Origin: CAZRCZ01 sp964598765
Lineage (GTDB): Bacteria; Sumerlaeota; Sumerlaeia; MVZB01; JAJFLK01
Assembly (NCBI GenBank): GCA_964598765.1
Contig: CAZRCZ010000024.1
Span: 1 to 64,000 of the forward strand
Reading direction: 5' to 3'
Length of the DNA stretch: 64,000 nucleotides
This document shows positions 34,310-43,700 of this stretch, in pieces (the first letter of the stretch is position 1; every line of letters starts with the position of its first letter). Under the pieces are notes generated by a model. That model ran no database searches. It saw nothing but the letters and a program-made list of their open reading frames with translations, and was not told the origin of the DNA. Both the position numbers and the translations under genes were made by a program.

Positions 34310-35896
34310 ATGAAAAGGCAGTTTCAGGTTGCTTACGGTTTTGGAGCCTTGCTCCTTGGGGCACTGGCATTCATGATTTCATCGTCCGGTTTTGCCGGCG
34401 ACGGTCAAATTGACCTTCGACCCGACGGGAGTTCGACGGTTGTGATCACCACGTCGGGTTCCTACGTTCTGGTTGACAATGTCACCATGGCGGCCTCGAC
34501 GACTCACTGCATCTCCATCCAAGCGGGGGTGAACGACGTCACGATTGACATGAACGGCCATACGATTGACGGAGCGAATCTGGCCTCGGGCAACGGCATT
34601 GATGGCGGAGCCACGGCCCGTTTACGGGTCTTTAATGGAGCGATCCGGCGTTTCGGAACGAACGGCATCCAAACCACAGGCCCGCCTCCGAACGGCGTCG
34701 GCACGGTCATTCATGATTTGACGATCGAAGGTTGCGGCGCGAACGGCATCACCGTCCAAATGGACGCCCACATTTACAATGTTTCGACCATCGGCAATGG
34801 AGCGACGGGAATCTACGCGGGGGACCGTTCCGTCATCGAGAATTGCATCGCCAACGGGAATAACCTCACCGGCATTGGGTCGGGAATCAACACCAGCATC
34901 CAGTGCACGGTCCGTTCGTGCGTGGCCAACGCCAACTCACCCACCACGTCCAATACTCCAACGGCGGGCATTCAGACGCTTTCGGATTGCCTGATCGTCA
35001 ACAACAGCTCCAGCTTCAATATCGGAAACGGCACGGGCATCGGTCGGGGAATCAACGCGAGCAATAATTGCATCATCACCAATAATAATTGCAACAGCAA
35101 CGGGAGCACTTCGAGCGGCGGGGGAAACGGAATCAACGGCGGAACCGATTGCATTATTTCCGGCAACGTCTGCAGAGGCAATGCGGGAGGGATATCGGGG
35201 AACGGCGTGGGCATCGTGACCACCGGCCAGTCGCGAATTGTTGATAATGTTTGCGAGGGTAACGGCGGCGGCTCAACCAGCGGGACCGGCACTGGAATGA
35301 ACGTCTCGGCCGCCAACGTCATCACGGGCAATATTTGCCGGAACAACTCCGGGACCGGATCCTCGGCAGGAGTCGGCATTACCGGGACCGGCAACAACGT
35401 GGTTGAGAACAACGTCTGCAACGCCAACATTGGCGGCACGAGCGGCGGGAGCGGGACCGGGATCAATTTGGGCAACACCAATCGGGTCGCGGGCAATGTC
35501 TGCGGCGGCAATAACGCGAGCGGGGGCGGAGCCAATGGCCGGGGCATCGTCGTCGGCAATTACTGCATCGTCCGGGACAACAAGTGCTCCGGCAACAACG
35601 GAAACGGCGCGGGAACCTCCCGCGGCATCGTCGCGGCCACGGATAACCACGTGGACAAAAACGACTGCACCAATCACACGCCCAACGGCTATGGCATCGA
35701 AATCACGGGGGCCAACAACGTCGTGGCCGGCAACAAGACTTCCAGCAATGCCACCGGCAGTATTCTCTATCCCGCCGTGACGACGACGAAAAATAGAACC
35801 GAGATGAATCGTTGTTCCGAAGCGTTGCCGACGAATCGGCCGACCAACACCGGCGATACGTCCACCGGCGACTTGGACGATATCTACTACCAGTGA
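34310..35896 (+). CDS. Secreted right-handed beta-helix protein
   Basis: 528 residues. The signal VAYGFGALLLGALAFMISSS with FAGDG is followed by a regular parallel beta-helix: repeating coils of about 22-29 residues, such as CIISGNVCRGNAGGI, RIVDNVCEGNGG, VITGNICRNNSG and CIVRDNKCSGNNG. Each coil carries an Asn-x-Cys at the same place, so cysteines would stack along one face. The lack of lyase or hydrolase residues leaves adhesion or a surface matrix as the likely role. The start has AGGAGGAGTGAAG just upstream. It ends before another secreted-protein gene, so the two may be co-transcribed. Confidence 0.85.
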   Translation: MKRQFQVAYGFGALLLGALAFMISSSGFAGDGQIDLRPDGSSTVVITTSGSYVLVDNVTMAASTTHCISIQAGVNDVTIDMNGHTIDGANLASGNGIDGGATARLRVFNGAIRRFGTNGIQTTGPPPNGVGTVIHDLTIEGCGANGITVQMDAHIYNVSTIGNGATGIYAGDRSVIENCIANGNNLTGIGSGINTSIQCTVRSCVANANSPTTSNTPTAGIQTLSDCLIVNNSSSFNIGNGTGIGRGINASNNCIITNNNCNSNGSTSSGGGNGINGGTDCIISGNVCRGNAGGISGNGVGIVTTGQSRIVDNVCEGNGGGSTSGTGTGMNVSAANVITGNICRNNSGTGSSAGVGITGTGNNVVENNVCNANIGGTSGGSGTGINLGNTNRVAGNVCGGNNASGGGANGRGIVVGNYCIVRDNKCSGNNGNGAGTSRGIVAATDNHVDKNDCTNHTPNGYGIEITGANNVVAGNKTSSNATGSILYPAVTTTKNRTEMNRCSEALPTNRPTNTGDTSTGDLDDIYYQ

Positions 35897-35962
35897 CGCG
35901 CGTCCTTCGCAGGGTATGAACCCAATCAGGGTCGTTCGAGGCATCAAAGGAAGGGAAAGGCC

Positions 35963-37168
35963 ATGAAAATCGCAAGACCACCAAAAATCGCAGGGATGAT
36001 CGCCGTCGGGGCCGTCTGCGCGATCTCCATGGCTCCCTTTGCCGCCGAAGCCCAAACCTACGATCTGGCGATTTCCCTGCGGAATAATTCGGCCTTTTCC
36101 GTCATCACTCCGACCAAACATGACGTGCCGACACGCGACACGCTCGGGAATTGGTATCTGGGACAACCGGCGATGAGCGCCCTCATCCCGAACAACTTGG
36201 ATATTGACGGGCTGTCCTACATGTCGCCGACCGATGTTTATTTTTCACTGGACGCCGACACCAAACTGAGCGGCGTGTCGTATAAAGACAATGACATCAT
36301 TCATTGGGACGGCTCCTCTTTTTCCCTGACGTGGGATGGCGAGGCCAACGGTCTGCCGACCAACGCCAATTTGGACGCTCTGGACATTATTTCGATCTCG
36401 CCGCTGGAATTTTCATTCTCCTTGGATGCGGACGCCCAGTTGACCATTGGAGGAACGCCGACCGACGTGGCGGATGAGGACGTGATTCATTACCTTGACG
36501 GTAGCGGATTCACGGCCATTGATTTCGACGGCTCGGCCCATGGGGTATCGTCGGGAGAGGATTTGGACGGCTTCTCACGTCTTTCTTCCACCCAGTGGAT
36601 CATGTCCTTTGATTCCGCCGGTCAAATCCCCGGAGCTTACGTATCCGGCGGATTGCCGTTGGATTTCGACGACGCGGACCTATTGGAGTTTAACCCCGTG
36701 ACCGGTTTGTTCAGCGCGACCCTTTGGCTCGATTCCAATGCCATGGGATTGCCTCCCGCCGTGGATATTCGAGACATTGAAGTCAAGGGCTCCCGGCTGA
36801 ACCCCGCGGCCACTCCAACGGCCACGGCCACGCCTTCGCCGACCGTCACCCGGACCGCAAGTTCGACTTCGACGCGGACGGCCACTCCGAGCGCCACGCG
36901 AACTTCCTCTCCGACGGCGACACGCACGGCTTCTTCGACCGCGACGCGGACGTCCTCTCCGACGGCGACGCGGACCGCCACCCTTACGGCAACACGGACA
37001 GGGTCCTCGACAGCGTCGCGAACCGCTACCCGCACGGCGACGCGGACGGCCTCTTCAACCACGACACGAACCGCCACGGCCTCGCGCACCAGCTCGCCAA
37101 CAGCCACCCCAACCCGAACCGCGTCACCAACCCCCAACGCGGTCCGCGACTGGGAAAATTATCAATAA
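35963..37168 (+). CDS. Secreted protein with internal repeats and Thr/Arg/Ser-rich tail
   Basis: 401 residues. Signal IAGMIAVGAVCAISMAPFAAEA. Residues about 60-285 hold three related units: NLDIDGLSYMSPTDVYFSLD, NLDALDIISISPLEFSFSLD and DLDGFSRLSSTQWIMSFD, each followed by a G-x-D-x-D segment, so a triplicated beta domain. The tail (about 285-390) is TATRT/SPTATRT repeats, which are likely unfolded and possibly glycosylated, ending NAVRDWENYQ. No catalytic motif. I recall similar tails in candidate-phylum genomes but cannot name the family. The start has AAGGAAGGGAAAGG upstream. Confidence 0.78.
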   Translation: MKIARPPKIAGMIAVGAVCAISMAPFAAEAQTYDLAISLRNNSAFSVITPTKHDVPTRDTLGNWYLGQPAMSALIPNNLDIDGLSYMSPTDVYFSLDADTKLSGVSYKDNDIIHWDGSSFSLTWDGEANGLPTNANLDALDIISISPLEFSFSLDADAQLTIGGTPTDVADEDVIHYLDGSGFTAIDFDGSAHGVSSGEDLDGFSRLSSTQWIMSFDSAGQIPGAYVSGGLPLDFDDADLLEFNPVTGLFSATLWLDSNAMGLPPAVDIRDIEVKGSRLNPAATPTATATPSPTVTRTASSTSTRTATPSATRTSSPTATRTASSTATRTSSPTATRTATLTATRTGSSTASRTATRTATRTASSTTTRTATASRTSSPTATPTRTASPTPNAVRDWENYQ

Positions 37169-37217
37169 TAGATGATGCGCTCTTTAGGGTCTGTCCGACA
37201 ATTCCAAAAATCAAGGC

Positions 37218-37240
37218 GGGAGGGGCGCTCCGCTCCTCCC
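37218..37240. terminator. GC-rich hairpin between convergent genes
   Basis: GGGAGGGGCG - CTC - CGCTCCTCCC, a 10-bp stem with one wobble. It lies between the tail-repeat gene and hisD. No T run follows, so termination is only a suggestion; it may be another repeat. Confidence 0.5.
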
Positions 37241-37275
37241 ACCTTCAATTCAAACAAAACCAATTCGGCGAGAAT

Positions 37276-38580
37276 TCAGCCCTTTTTTCGTGGAGAAAAT
37301 CGGACGGCTACGCTTTGGGCGTGGCCTGTCAATCCCTCGGATTGAGCGAGCGTTCGGATCGCGTCGGCGTGGCGAGCCAAACCCGAGGGCGTCGCCTCAA
37401 TCGTCTGGCAGGATTTGTAAAACGACCGGACCGACAGCGGGGAAAAAAATCGCGCCGTTCCGCCGGTCGGCAAGGTGTGATTGGGTCCGGCGATGTAATC
37501 GCCGACCGGTTCGGGCGTGTGAGCGCCGATGAAAATTGCTCCGGCGTGACGAATTTTTGCGGCAAGTTTCCGCGCTCCGCTCGCGAGAATTTCGATATGC
37601 TCCGGAGCCTTGAGATCGGCGATCTCCACGGCGGAATCGGCGTCGGGCGTCAAGATGATATAGCCATTGCGCCGAATGGAATTCAGGGCGATGGCTTTGC
37701 GCGAGAGGGATTGAAGTTGGCGTTGAATTTCCGCGCTCAGTTCTTGAGCGCGCTCGTTTGTTCCGCCGATCAGAATCGCGCCCGAAGAGGCGTCGGGATC
37801 GTGCTCGGCTTGCGCGAGCATGTCGGCGGCGATCCAATCGAGCCGCGCCGAGTTGTCCGCGAGAATCAAAACCTCGGTTGGTCCCGCGATGCCGTCAATG
37901 TCCACGACGCCGAAAAGTTTTTGCTTGGCCGTGGCGACGTAGATATTGCCGGGGCCGACGATCTTGTCCACGCGCGGGATGGTTTCGGTTCCATAGGCCA
38001 GAGCGGCGATGGCCTGCGCGCCTCCAATTCGAAAAAGCCGGTCCGCTCCGGCCAAATAGGCGGCGGCGAGAACGTTGGGATTGAGAGAGCCGTCGCGTCC
38101 AGCGGGCGTGACGAGTATCACTTCCCGCACTCCGGCGACCTTGGCGGGAATGACGTCCATCAGGACGGTCGAGGGATAGGCCGCGCGTCCGCCGGGCGCA
38201 TAAACTCCGGCGCGTTCGACGGCGGCGACGCGCCACTCCATTCGCCCAAGCTGGGGATCGTTCACGCTCCATCCCTTGAGCCGTTGGCGTTTGTGAAACG
38301 CTTCGATTCTCTTCGCGGCGAGTTTGAGAGCGGATCGCAGAAACGCGGGAGTCTTTTCCCATGCTTTCTTTAATTCCTCGCGCGAAACCTCAAATTGGCT
38401 TGGTTGAAGCGCGACGCCGTCAAATTGGCGGGTGAACCGCGAAACCGCGCGATCCCCCTCGCGCCGCACCGATTCAATGATGCGATCCACCGAATGAGAA
38501 ACATTCGCCGGAGGGGATTGCGAGCGTTTGAAAAAAGCCTCGATCGCGGATTCTTGGCGCGGCCAGTCGAAAATCTTCAT
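37276..38580 (-). CDS. hisD: Histidinol dehydrogenase
   Basis: 434 residues, the last step of histidine synthesis (histidinol to histidine with two NAD). AGVYAPGGRAAYPSTVLMDV, KIVGPGNIYVATAKQ and IAGPTEVLILAD are diagnostic. Zinc ligands are visible in MLAQAEHDPDA (Gln and His), VGDYIAGPNHTLPTGGTARF (Asp and His) and LTGHAQSV (His near the C-terminus). Length is normal. The gene is separate from other his genes. The start is ATG 38580; an AAGAGGA lies rather far upstream. Confidence 0.97.
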   Translation of the reverse strand: MKIFDWPRQESAIEAFFKRSQSPPANVSHSVDRIIESVRREGDRAVSRFTRQFDGVALQPSQFEVSREELKKAWEKTPAFLRSALKLAAKRIEAFHKRQRLKGWSVNDPQLGRMEWRVAAVERAGVYAPGGRAAYPSTVLMDVIPAKVAGVREVILVTPAGRDGSLNPNVLAAAYLAGADRLFRIGGAQAIAALAYGTETIPRVDKIVGPGNIYVATAKQKLFGVVDIDGIAGPTEVLILADNSARLDWIAADMLAQAEHDPDASSGAILIGGTNERAQELSAEIQRQLQSLSRKAIALNSIRRNGYIILTPDADSAVEIADLKAPEHIEILASGARKLAAKIRHAGAIFIGAHTPEPVGDYIAGPNHTLPTGGTARFFSPLSVRSFYKSCQTIEATPSGLARHADAIRTLAQSEGLTGHAQSVAVRFSPRKKG

Positions 38581-38683
38581 GGGAATTCGTTTTATTTCCT
38601 CTTAAACATCAAACCCTAATTAAATCATACCCTCCCCGCCGGACTCAAAGGAATGATGGCGATCGAGATGCGCCTTGAATTCT

Positions 38684-38757
38684 CAGCACGGAGACACAGA
38701 GAAGTTTTCAATACGCTGAACCTCGTTCTCAAACTTCTCTGTGCCTCTGTGGTGAAC
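38684..38757. repeat. Paired-arm hairpin repeat
   Basis: CAGCACGGAGACACAGAGAA and, 30 bases on, CTTCTCTGTGCCTCTGTGGT are near reverse complements. It lies between hisD and the FAD oxidase gene, which are divergent. Confidence 0.82.
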
Positions 38758-38838
38758 CCAACCTCCTGTAGATTCCAATAAAATGGAACCGGAACCGCCT
38801 CCCATTGAAAGGTGCTCTTTCTTTCGCCATAATGCGCC

Positions 38839-40245
38839 ATGCGCGTGAAATTTCTCATTCTCGGAGCGGGACCGACCGGACTCGGCGCGGCATGGCGGCT
38901 GAATGAGCTCGGCGAATCGGATTGGCTTCTGCTCGAGAAGAACCGCGAACCGGGCGGTCTCGCCGGATCGGTCCTCGACGAAAAGGGCTATACGTGGGAT
39001 CAAGGCGGCCACATTCAGTTCTCCCATTACGACTATTTCGACGGGCTGATGGATGAGCTTCTCACCCCCGACGAATGGCTCCATCATCAGCGCGAGTCGT
39101 GGATTTGGACTCAGGGGCGGTTCGCTCCGTATCCCTTTCAAAATAATCTTCGTTATTTGCCGAACGAGGCGGCGTGGGATTGCCTTCGCTCGCTCCTTCG
39201 CGTTCGGAAAAATCCATCCGAGAAGCCACCGGAAAATTTCAGCCAATGGACCAAGCAATCCTTCGGCGAGGGTATCTGCAAACTCTTCATGCGGCCCTAC
39301 AACGAAAAGGTGTGGGCTTATCCATTGGAGGAATTGTCCCATCAATGGATCGGCGACCGCGTGGCGACGGTGGACGTGGATCGGGTTTTGGACAACGTCA
39401 TCCGCGAGCGTGATGACCGGGGATGGGGACCGAACCAAACTTTTCGTTTTCCTTTGCGAGGAGGGACGGGCGAAGTCTGGCGGCGATGCGCGAGGCGATT
39501 GCCGACGGAACGGTTGAAATGGGGAGCCGAAGTCGAAGGCGTGGATACCAAGGAAAAGGGAGTTCGGGTCGCGGGTTCAAACGAGGCAATAGGTTTTGAA
39601 CATTTGATTTCGACCCTTCCGCTTCAACATTTAATTGAAGTCTCGGATTTGGCCCATGATCCCGAAACCTCCGAGCGCGCCGCGCTCTTGCGTCATTCCT
39701 CCACGCACATCATCGGGCTGGGCGTCAAAGGCAAACCGCCATCCGCTGTTGCGACCAAATGCTGGATGTATTTTCCCGAGGATGATTGCCCGTTTTACCG
39801 AGCCACGGTCTTCTCCAATTATTCGCCGAACAACGTCCCCGACATCAACAAGGGGTGGTCGCTGATGTGCGAGGTGAGCGAATCGCCGTTCAAGCCGGTG
39901 GATCATAGTTTGGTCGTCGAGGAAACGATTCGCGGCGTTCTCGCCACCGGCTTGGTCAATGCGCAGGAAGACGTCGTTCATGTGTGGCATCGCCGTTTGC
40001 CGTTCGGTTATCCGACTCCGTCGCTTGAACGCGACCGCGCCTTGACGTTTTTATTGCCGAAACTTGAAAAATCGGGGATTTTTTCACGCGGGCGCTTCGG
40101 AGCGTGGAAGTATGAAGTATCCAATCAAGATCATTCGCTCATGCAGGGGGTCGAATGCGTGAATCATCTTTTGCGCGGAGAAGAAGAATTGACGTTGCAT
40201 CATCCTGAAGTTGTCAATCGCCCGCGAACGAAAGCAGAAAAATGA
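38839..40245 (+). CDS. FAD amino-oxidase/UDP-galactopyranose mutase-like protein
   Basis: 468 residues. FLILGAGPTGLGAAWRLNEL is the FAD Rossmann motif, followed by LLEKNREPGGLAGSV. KGYTWDQGGHIQFSHYDYF recalls UDP-galactopyranose mutase and protoporphyrinogen-oxidase-like enzymes of glycan clusters. The last third has the second FAD contact. I favour sugar chemistry because it overlaps a polyprenyl-phosphate-type glycosyltransferase gene and galE follows. Its stop overlaps the next ATG (ATGA). Confidence 0.85.
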   Translation: MRVKFLILGAGPTGLGAAWRLNELGESDWLLLEKNREPGGLAGSVLDEKGYTWDQGGHIQFSHYDYFDGLMDELLTPDEWLHHQRESWIWTQGRFAPYPFQNNLRYLPNEAAWDCLRSLLRVRKNPSEKPPENFSQWTKQSFGEGICKLFMRPYNEKVWAYPLEELSHQWIGDRVATVDVDRVLDNVIRERDDRGWGPNQTFRFPLRGGTGEVWRRCARRLPTERLKWGAEVEGVDTKEKGVRVAGSNEAIGFEHLISTLPLQHLIEVSDLAHDPETSERAALLRHSSTHIIGLGVKGKPPSAVATKCWMYFPEDDCPFYRATVFSNYSPNNVPDINKGWSLMCEVSESPFKPVDHSLVVEETIRGVLATGLVNAQEDVVHVWHRRLPFGYPTPSLERDRALTFLLPKLEKSGIFSRGRFGAWKYEVSNQDHSLMQGVECVNHLLRGEEELTLHHPEVVNRPRTKAEK

Positions 40246-40970
40246 GCGTCGAGATTTCCGTACTCATTCCCGCGCTCAATGAGGCCGGGAACATCGGCGA
40301 GTTGATTCGGCGTTGCCGGGCGATACTCGACAAGCTTGGTCCGGCGCATGAAATCGTCGTCGTGGACGGCGGATCGAGGGATTCCACGCGCGATGAAGCA
40401 ACGAGCGCGGGAGCAAAGGTGATCAGGCAAGAGGGACGCGGCTACGGACTGGCCTTGAAGAGCGGATTCGCCGTCGCGCAGGGCAATTTCATCATCACGA
40501 TGGATTCCGATCTTTCGCACGAACCGGAATTCATTGCGCGGCTCTGGAGCGAGCGGGACCGCGCCGACGTGGTGATCGCCTCGCGCTACGTTCCGGGAGG
40601 CACGGCGGAGATGCCGCGATTCCGGGCGATCTTGAGCCGGATTCTGAACACCATCTTCACCGCCGCGCTGGGAATTCCCGTCAAGGACATCTCGAGCGGT
40701 TTTCGTCTCTACCACCGAAATGCGGTCCGGAATTTGCCGCTTCACGCCGCCGATTTCGACGTGCTGGAGGAAATTCTGATTTTGATTTACAACGCGGGAG
40801 GAACGGTCGCCGAAGTCCCGTTCGATTACCGCCCGCGCAAGGAAGGCAAATCGCACGCGAAACTTTTCAAGTTTGGATTGGCGTATTGCCGGACGTTTTA
40901 TGCAATGTGGCGTTTGCGGAGAATGGGAAGGACGAAGGACGAAGGGCGAAGGACAAAAAACGAAGGATGA
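40242..40970 (+). CDS. Family 2 glycosyltransferase, dolichol-phosphate-mannose-synthase-like
   Basis: 242 residues. SVLIPALNEAGNIGELIRRC, IVVVDGGSRDSTRDEA and ITMDSDLSHEPEFIARLW (DxD-type site) show a GT-A fold. DISSGFRLYHRNAV and EVPFDYRPRKEGKSHAK match the dolichyl- or polyprenyl-phosphate sugar synthase group. No C-terminal membrane helices are seen, so it is the soluble short form. The end, RTKDEGRRTKNEG, is encoded by a word repeat (40925-40972) that carries the stop codon, suggesting the original C-terminus was replaced. Its product may serve the GT-C enzymes in this window. Confidence 0.9.
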   Translation: MSVEISVLIPALNEAGNIGELIRRCRAILDKLGPAHEIVVVDGGSRDSTRDEATSAGAKVIRQEGRGYGLALKSGFAVAQGNFIITMDSDLSHEPEFIARLWSERDRADVVIASRYVPGGTAEMPRFRAILSRILNTIFTAALGIPVKDISSGFRLYHRNAVRNLPLHAADFDVLEEILILIYNAGGTVAEVPFDYRPRKEGKSHAKLFKFGLAYCRTFYAMWRLRRMGRTKDEGRRTKNEG

Positions 40971-40972
40971 AG
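40925..40972. repeat. GGACGAAGG-type word repeat at the end of the GT2 gene
   Basis: Near-tandem AAGGACGAAGGACGAAGG and so on, read in frame into the GT2 C-terminus. Confidence 0.75.
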
Positions 40973-41044
40973 AAATGCAAAATGAGGCCGATTAAAAGCC
41001 GGCTCCCTATGATTGTCGAAGCTTCTCGAGAGTCAACCGGCGCA

Positions 41045-41229
41045 TCCCTGAAGGGGATGAATTTGAATAGCCGTGGGTGGAGCGAAGCGAAACCCACGGA
41101 AACTTCATTCCTTTCATCTTCCAACCCCGAAGGGGTTGAACTTGTTGAACCCTTTCCGGGTTCGATCCCTTCGAGGAAATCCGCCATCCGTGGGTTTCAC
41201 CTACGGCTATTCAAATTGATCCCTTTCAG
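41045..41229. repeat. Large inverted repeat element (CCGTGGGT type)
   Basis: The left arm holds TTTGAATAGCCGTGGGTG and the right arm CCTACGGCTATTCAAA, about 90 bases apart. CAACCCC/GGGGTTG and GAAGCGAAACCCAC words lie between. Related GC-rich hairpins occur at 33639-33734. It sits between the GT2 gene and galE. Confidence 0.75.
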
Positions 41230-41265
41230 AGACCGTTCTAGGCGCGCACCGAGAGCTAACTTTCC

Positions 41266-42261
41266 ATGACCTCCACCATCCTCGTCACCGGCGGCGCGGG
41301 ATACATCGGCTCCCATGCGTGCAAAGCGCTGGCGCAAGCCGGTTATCTTCCCGTCACGTTCGACAACCTTTCGCGCGGTCACGCCGAAGCGGTGAAATGG
41401 GGACCGCTGGAACGGGGCGATCTTCTCGACGCCGACGCAACTGAGAAGGCTCTCTCGAAATATCATCCTTCGGCGGTTCTACACTTTGCCGGATTCGCCT
41501 ACGTCGGCGAATCCATGAGCGATCCCGGAAGATACTACCGCAACAACGTCGGCGGCTCGGTCAATCTGCTGGCGGCGATGGCGCGGCACGGCGTCAAGAT
41601 CATCGTTTTTTCCTCGACCTGCGCGACCTACGGATTGCCGACCCAAATTCCCATCGGCGAAGATCATTCGCAAAATCCGATTAATCCCTACGGCGCGTCC
41701 AAACTGATGATCGAGCGGATACTGCGCGATTTCGATGCGGCGCACGGAATCAAAAGCGCGTCGTTGCGCTATTTCAACGCCGCCGGAGCCGATCCCGACG
41801 GCGAAATCGGCGAGGACCACGACCCTGAGCCGCATCTGATTCCGCTGGCCTTGGCGACGGCGCTGGGGCGTCGCCCCGCGCTCGATATTTTCGGCGACGA
41901 TTACGACACTCCCGACGGAACCTGCATCCGCGATTACATTCACGTCAGCGATTTGGCCGAGGCGCACGTCTTGGCTTTGAAATATCTTGAATCAAACAAA
42001 AATTCGGTTGCGTTGAATCTCGGGACGGGACAAGGCCATTCGGTCCGCGAAGTCATATCCACAGCGGAAAAGGTCATCGGACGAAAAATCACGACTCGCA
42101 TCTCGCCTCGCCGCCCGGGCGATCCTCCCCGCCTTATCGCCGACGCCACCCGCGCCCGTCAAATCCTCGGCTGGAAACCGAAATGGGAATCATTGGAGAC
42201 GATTATTCGACATGCTTGGACGTGGCAACAAAGCCACACTGGAAGAAATCGGGCATCCTGA
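41266..42261 (+). CDS. galE: UDP-glucose 4-epimerase
   Basis: 331 residues. ILVTGGAGYIGSHACKALAQ is the NAD loop; FSSTCATYG and NPYGASKLMIERIL supply Ser/Thr and the Y-x3-K pair; LRYFNAAGADPDGEIGEDH is the galE substrate signature. Interconverts UDP-glucose and UDP-galactose in the cytoplasm. The ribosome site is weak. With the UGM-like gene upstream, a UDP-galactose or galactofuranose supply is plausible but unproved. Confidence 0.95.
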   Translation: MTSTILVTGGAGYIGSHACKALAQAGYLPVTFDNLSRGHAEAVKWGPLERGDLLDADATEKALSKYHPSAVLHFAGFAYVGESMSDPGRYYRNNVGGSVNLLAAMARHGVKIIVFSSTCATYGLPTQIPIGEDHSQNPINPYGASKLMIERILRDFDAAHGIKSASLRYFNAAGADPDGEIGEDHDPEPHLIPLALATALGRRPALDIFGDDYDTPDGTCIRDYIHVSDLAEAHVLALKYLESNKNSVALNLGTGQGHSVREVISTAEKVIGRKITTRISPRRPGDPPRLIADATRARQILGWKPKWESLETIIRHAWTWQQSHTGRNRAS

Positions 42262-42266
42262 GGAAT

Positions 42267-42330
42267 TTAACGCAAGGGCGCAATGACGCAAGAGAGTAAT
42301 TTTGTCCTCCTTGCGACTTTGCGTTTATTT
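42267..42330. repeat. Paired-arm repeat (AACGCAAGG type)
   Basis: AACGCAAGGGCGCAATGACG and CCTTGCGACTTTGCGTTT are imperfect reverse complements. The right arm includes the stop codon of the PQQ propeller gene. Confidence 0.72.
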
Positions 42331-43644
42331 CTTCCCGATGCAATACAGGTGCGTCGAAGTCCGGATGTAAATCCGGGTGCCCACGGCGATGGGAGAAGCG
42401 AGCGTGTATTCGTCGTCGAGTTGGTTGACCGCGAGGGTTTTGAATTCGGATGTCGCCGCGAGGACGGTCGTCGTCGCGCTTTCGGTCGTGGCTAAAATTT
42501 TGCCGTCGGCGAGCAGAAGGGAGGCGGTATAGGTTCCCGCCGCGATACGCTTCGGATCGTAAGTTGTCTTCCCGGTCTTGACGTCTAGGCACGAAACAAT
42601 TCCCTGATCGTCCACGATCCAAAGATACTTTCCATCGCTCACCGGCGTCGGCACGTCCGGTCCTTTATCATAAGACCAAAGGGCGTGGGTCAAGCCCACC
42701 TCCCCATGGCCACCCGCCTTGATCGCCAGAAGCGGATTGCGACGCGACGGGGCGAATACGTAATCGCCGACGCAAAGCGGCGAGGTGATCGTCCGGTTCC
42801 AAGGTTGCTTGTTCGGATTGAATCCGCCGACGCGCCAAATTTCCTTGCCGCTGAGGGGATCGTGCGCGGTCACGGCGTCGCCGCCGCTGGTGACGACTTC
42901 GGCGCGGTCGGCGTAACGCAAAAGCGCGGGCGTGCTGTAAGCGTCCGGGGATTCCTTGACCGCATCGGTCGGGCGAATCGTTTTCCAAATCGTCTTGCCC
43001 GTCAATTTGTCCACGGCGAAAAGATAGGACGGGTCATGCGTGTTGTATCCGTGCAGAACTTGAAAAATGAGGCGATCTTCATAGAGGATCGGGGAGGAAT
43101 TATAACCCCACATCTGGCCGAATTTGCCGTATTCGTCCTGAAAATTCCGCCGCCAAATTTCCTTGCCGTCGAAATCGAACGCGATAATGTTTCCCGTGCC
43201 GATGACCGCCCAAACATTTTTGCCGTCGGTCACAGGAGAAGGAGACGCCTTGTTTCCTTTGCGGTTGAGCGCGTTCCCCTTGCCGAGTTCGCGGCGCCAG
43301 AGTTCCTTGCCATCGGCGCGGTTGAAACAAAGCAAGAAAAGCATTGGTCCGCCGGGATCACGGCTCCCTTCGCGCCGCGGAACCCCGGCCTGATTTTCCG
43401 GAGTGCTCTTCTCTGGCGAAGTTAGAAAAATTCGGTCTCCCCAAATGATCGGCGTCGAGCCGCTCCACCACGGCAATTCGGTTTTCCAAACGATGTTTTC
43501 CGTTTCGCTCCACGTCAACGGCAGGTCCTTGGAGTCGCAAGTCCCGTTGAGGTTGGGTCCACGCCATTGGGGCCAATTTTCTTCGGCGCGGCCAAGCCGC
43601 GCGATTAATACGAGCAACAGAATCGAAACGAGGCAAGGTTTCAT
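42325..43644 (-). CDS. Exported PQQ-type beta-propeller protein
   Basis: 439 residues. Signal MKPCLVSILLLVLIARLGRA, cleaved before EENWPQWRGP. The W-P-Q-W-R-G-P opening and repeats such as GDRIFLTSPE, NRADGKELWRREL, TGKTIWKTIRP and LSGKEIWRVGGF are propeller blades of the outer-membrane-assembly-like/PQQ_2 family, abundant in Planctomycetes. No PQQ ligands can be claimed. It is probably a periplasmic binding scaffold. Confidence 0.88.
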   Translation of the reverse strand: MKPCLVSILLLVLIARLGRAEENWPQWRGPNLNGTCDSKDLPLTWSETENIVWKTELPWWSGSTPIIWGDRIFLTSPEKSTPENQAGVPRREGSRDPGGPMLFLLCFNRADGKELWRRELGKGNALNRKGNKASPSPVTDGKNVWAVIGTGNIIAFDFDGKEIWRRNFQDEYGKFGQMWGYNSSPILYEDRLIFQVLHGYNTHDPSYLFAVDKLTGKTIWKTIRPTDAVKESPDAYSTPALLRYADRAEVVTSGGDAVTAHDPLSGKEIWRVGGFNPNKQPWNRTITSPLCVGDYVFAPSRRNPLLAIKAGGHGEVGLTHALWSYDKGPDVPTPVSDGKYLWIVDDQGIVSCLDVKTGKTTYDPKRIAAGTYTASLLLADGKILATTESATTTVLAATSEFKTLAVNQLDDEYTLASPIAVGTRIYIRTSTHLYCIGKK

Positions 43645-43700
43645 TCGGTCTTTTTCGCTCCGCTCAATCGAAATGTCCAGCGTTTTACATTCCGGAATCT

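Noticed and set aside
36800..37130. Regular short repeats that could be mistaken for a CRISPR or satellite
   Set aside because: Spacing is 6-24 bases in multiples of three and the frame encodes TATRT repeats of a secreted protein; no unique spacers.
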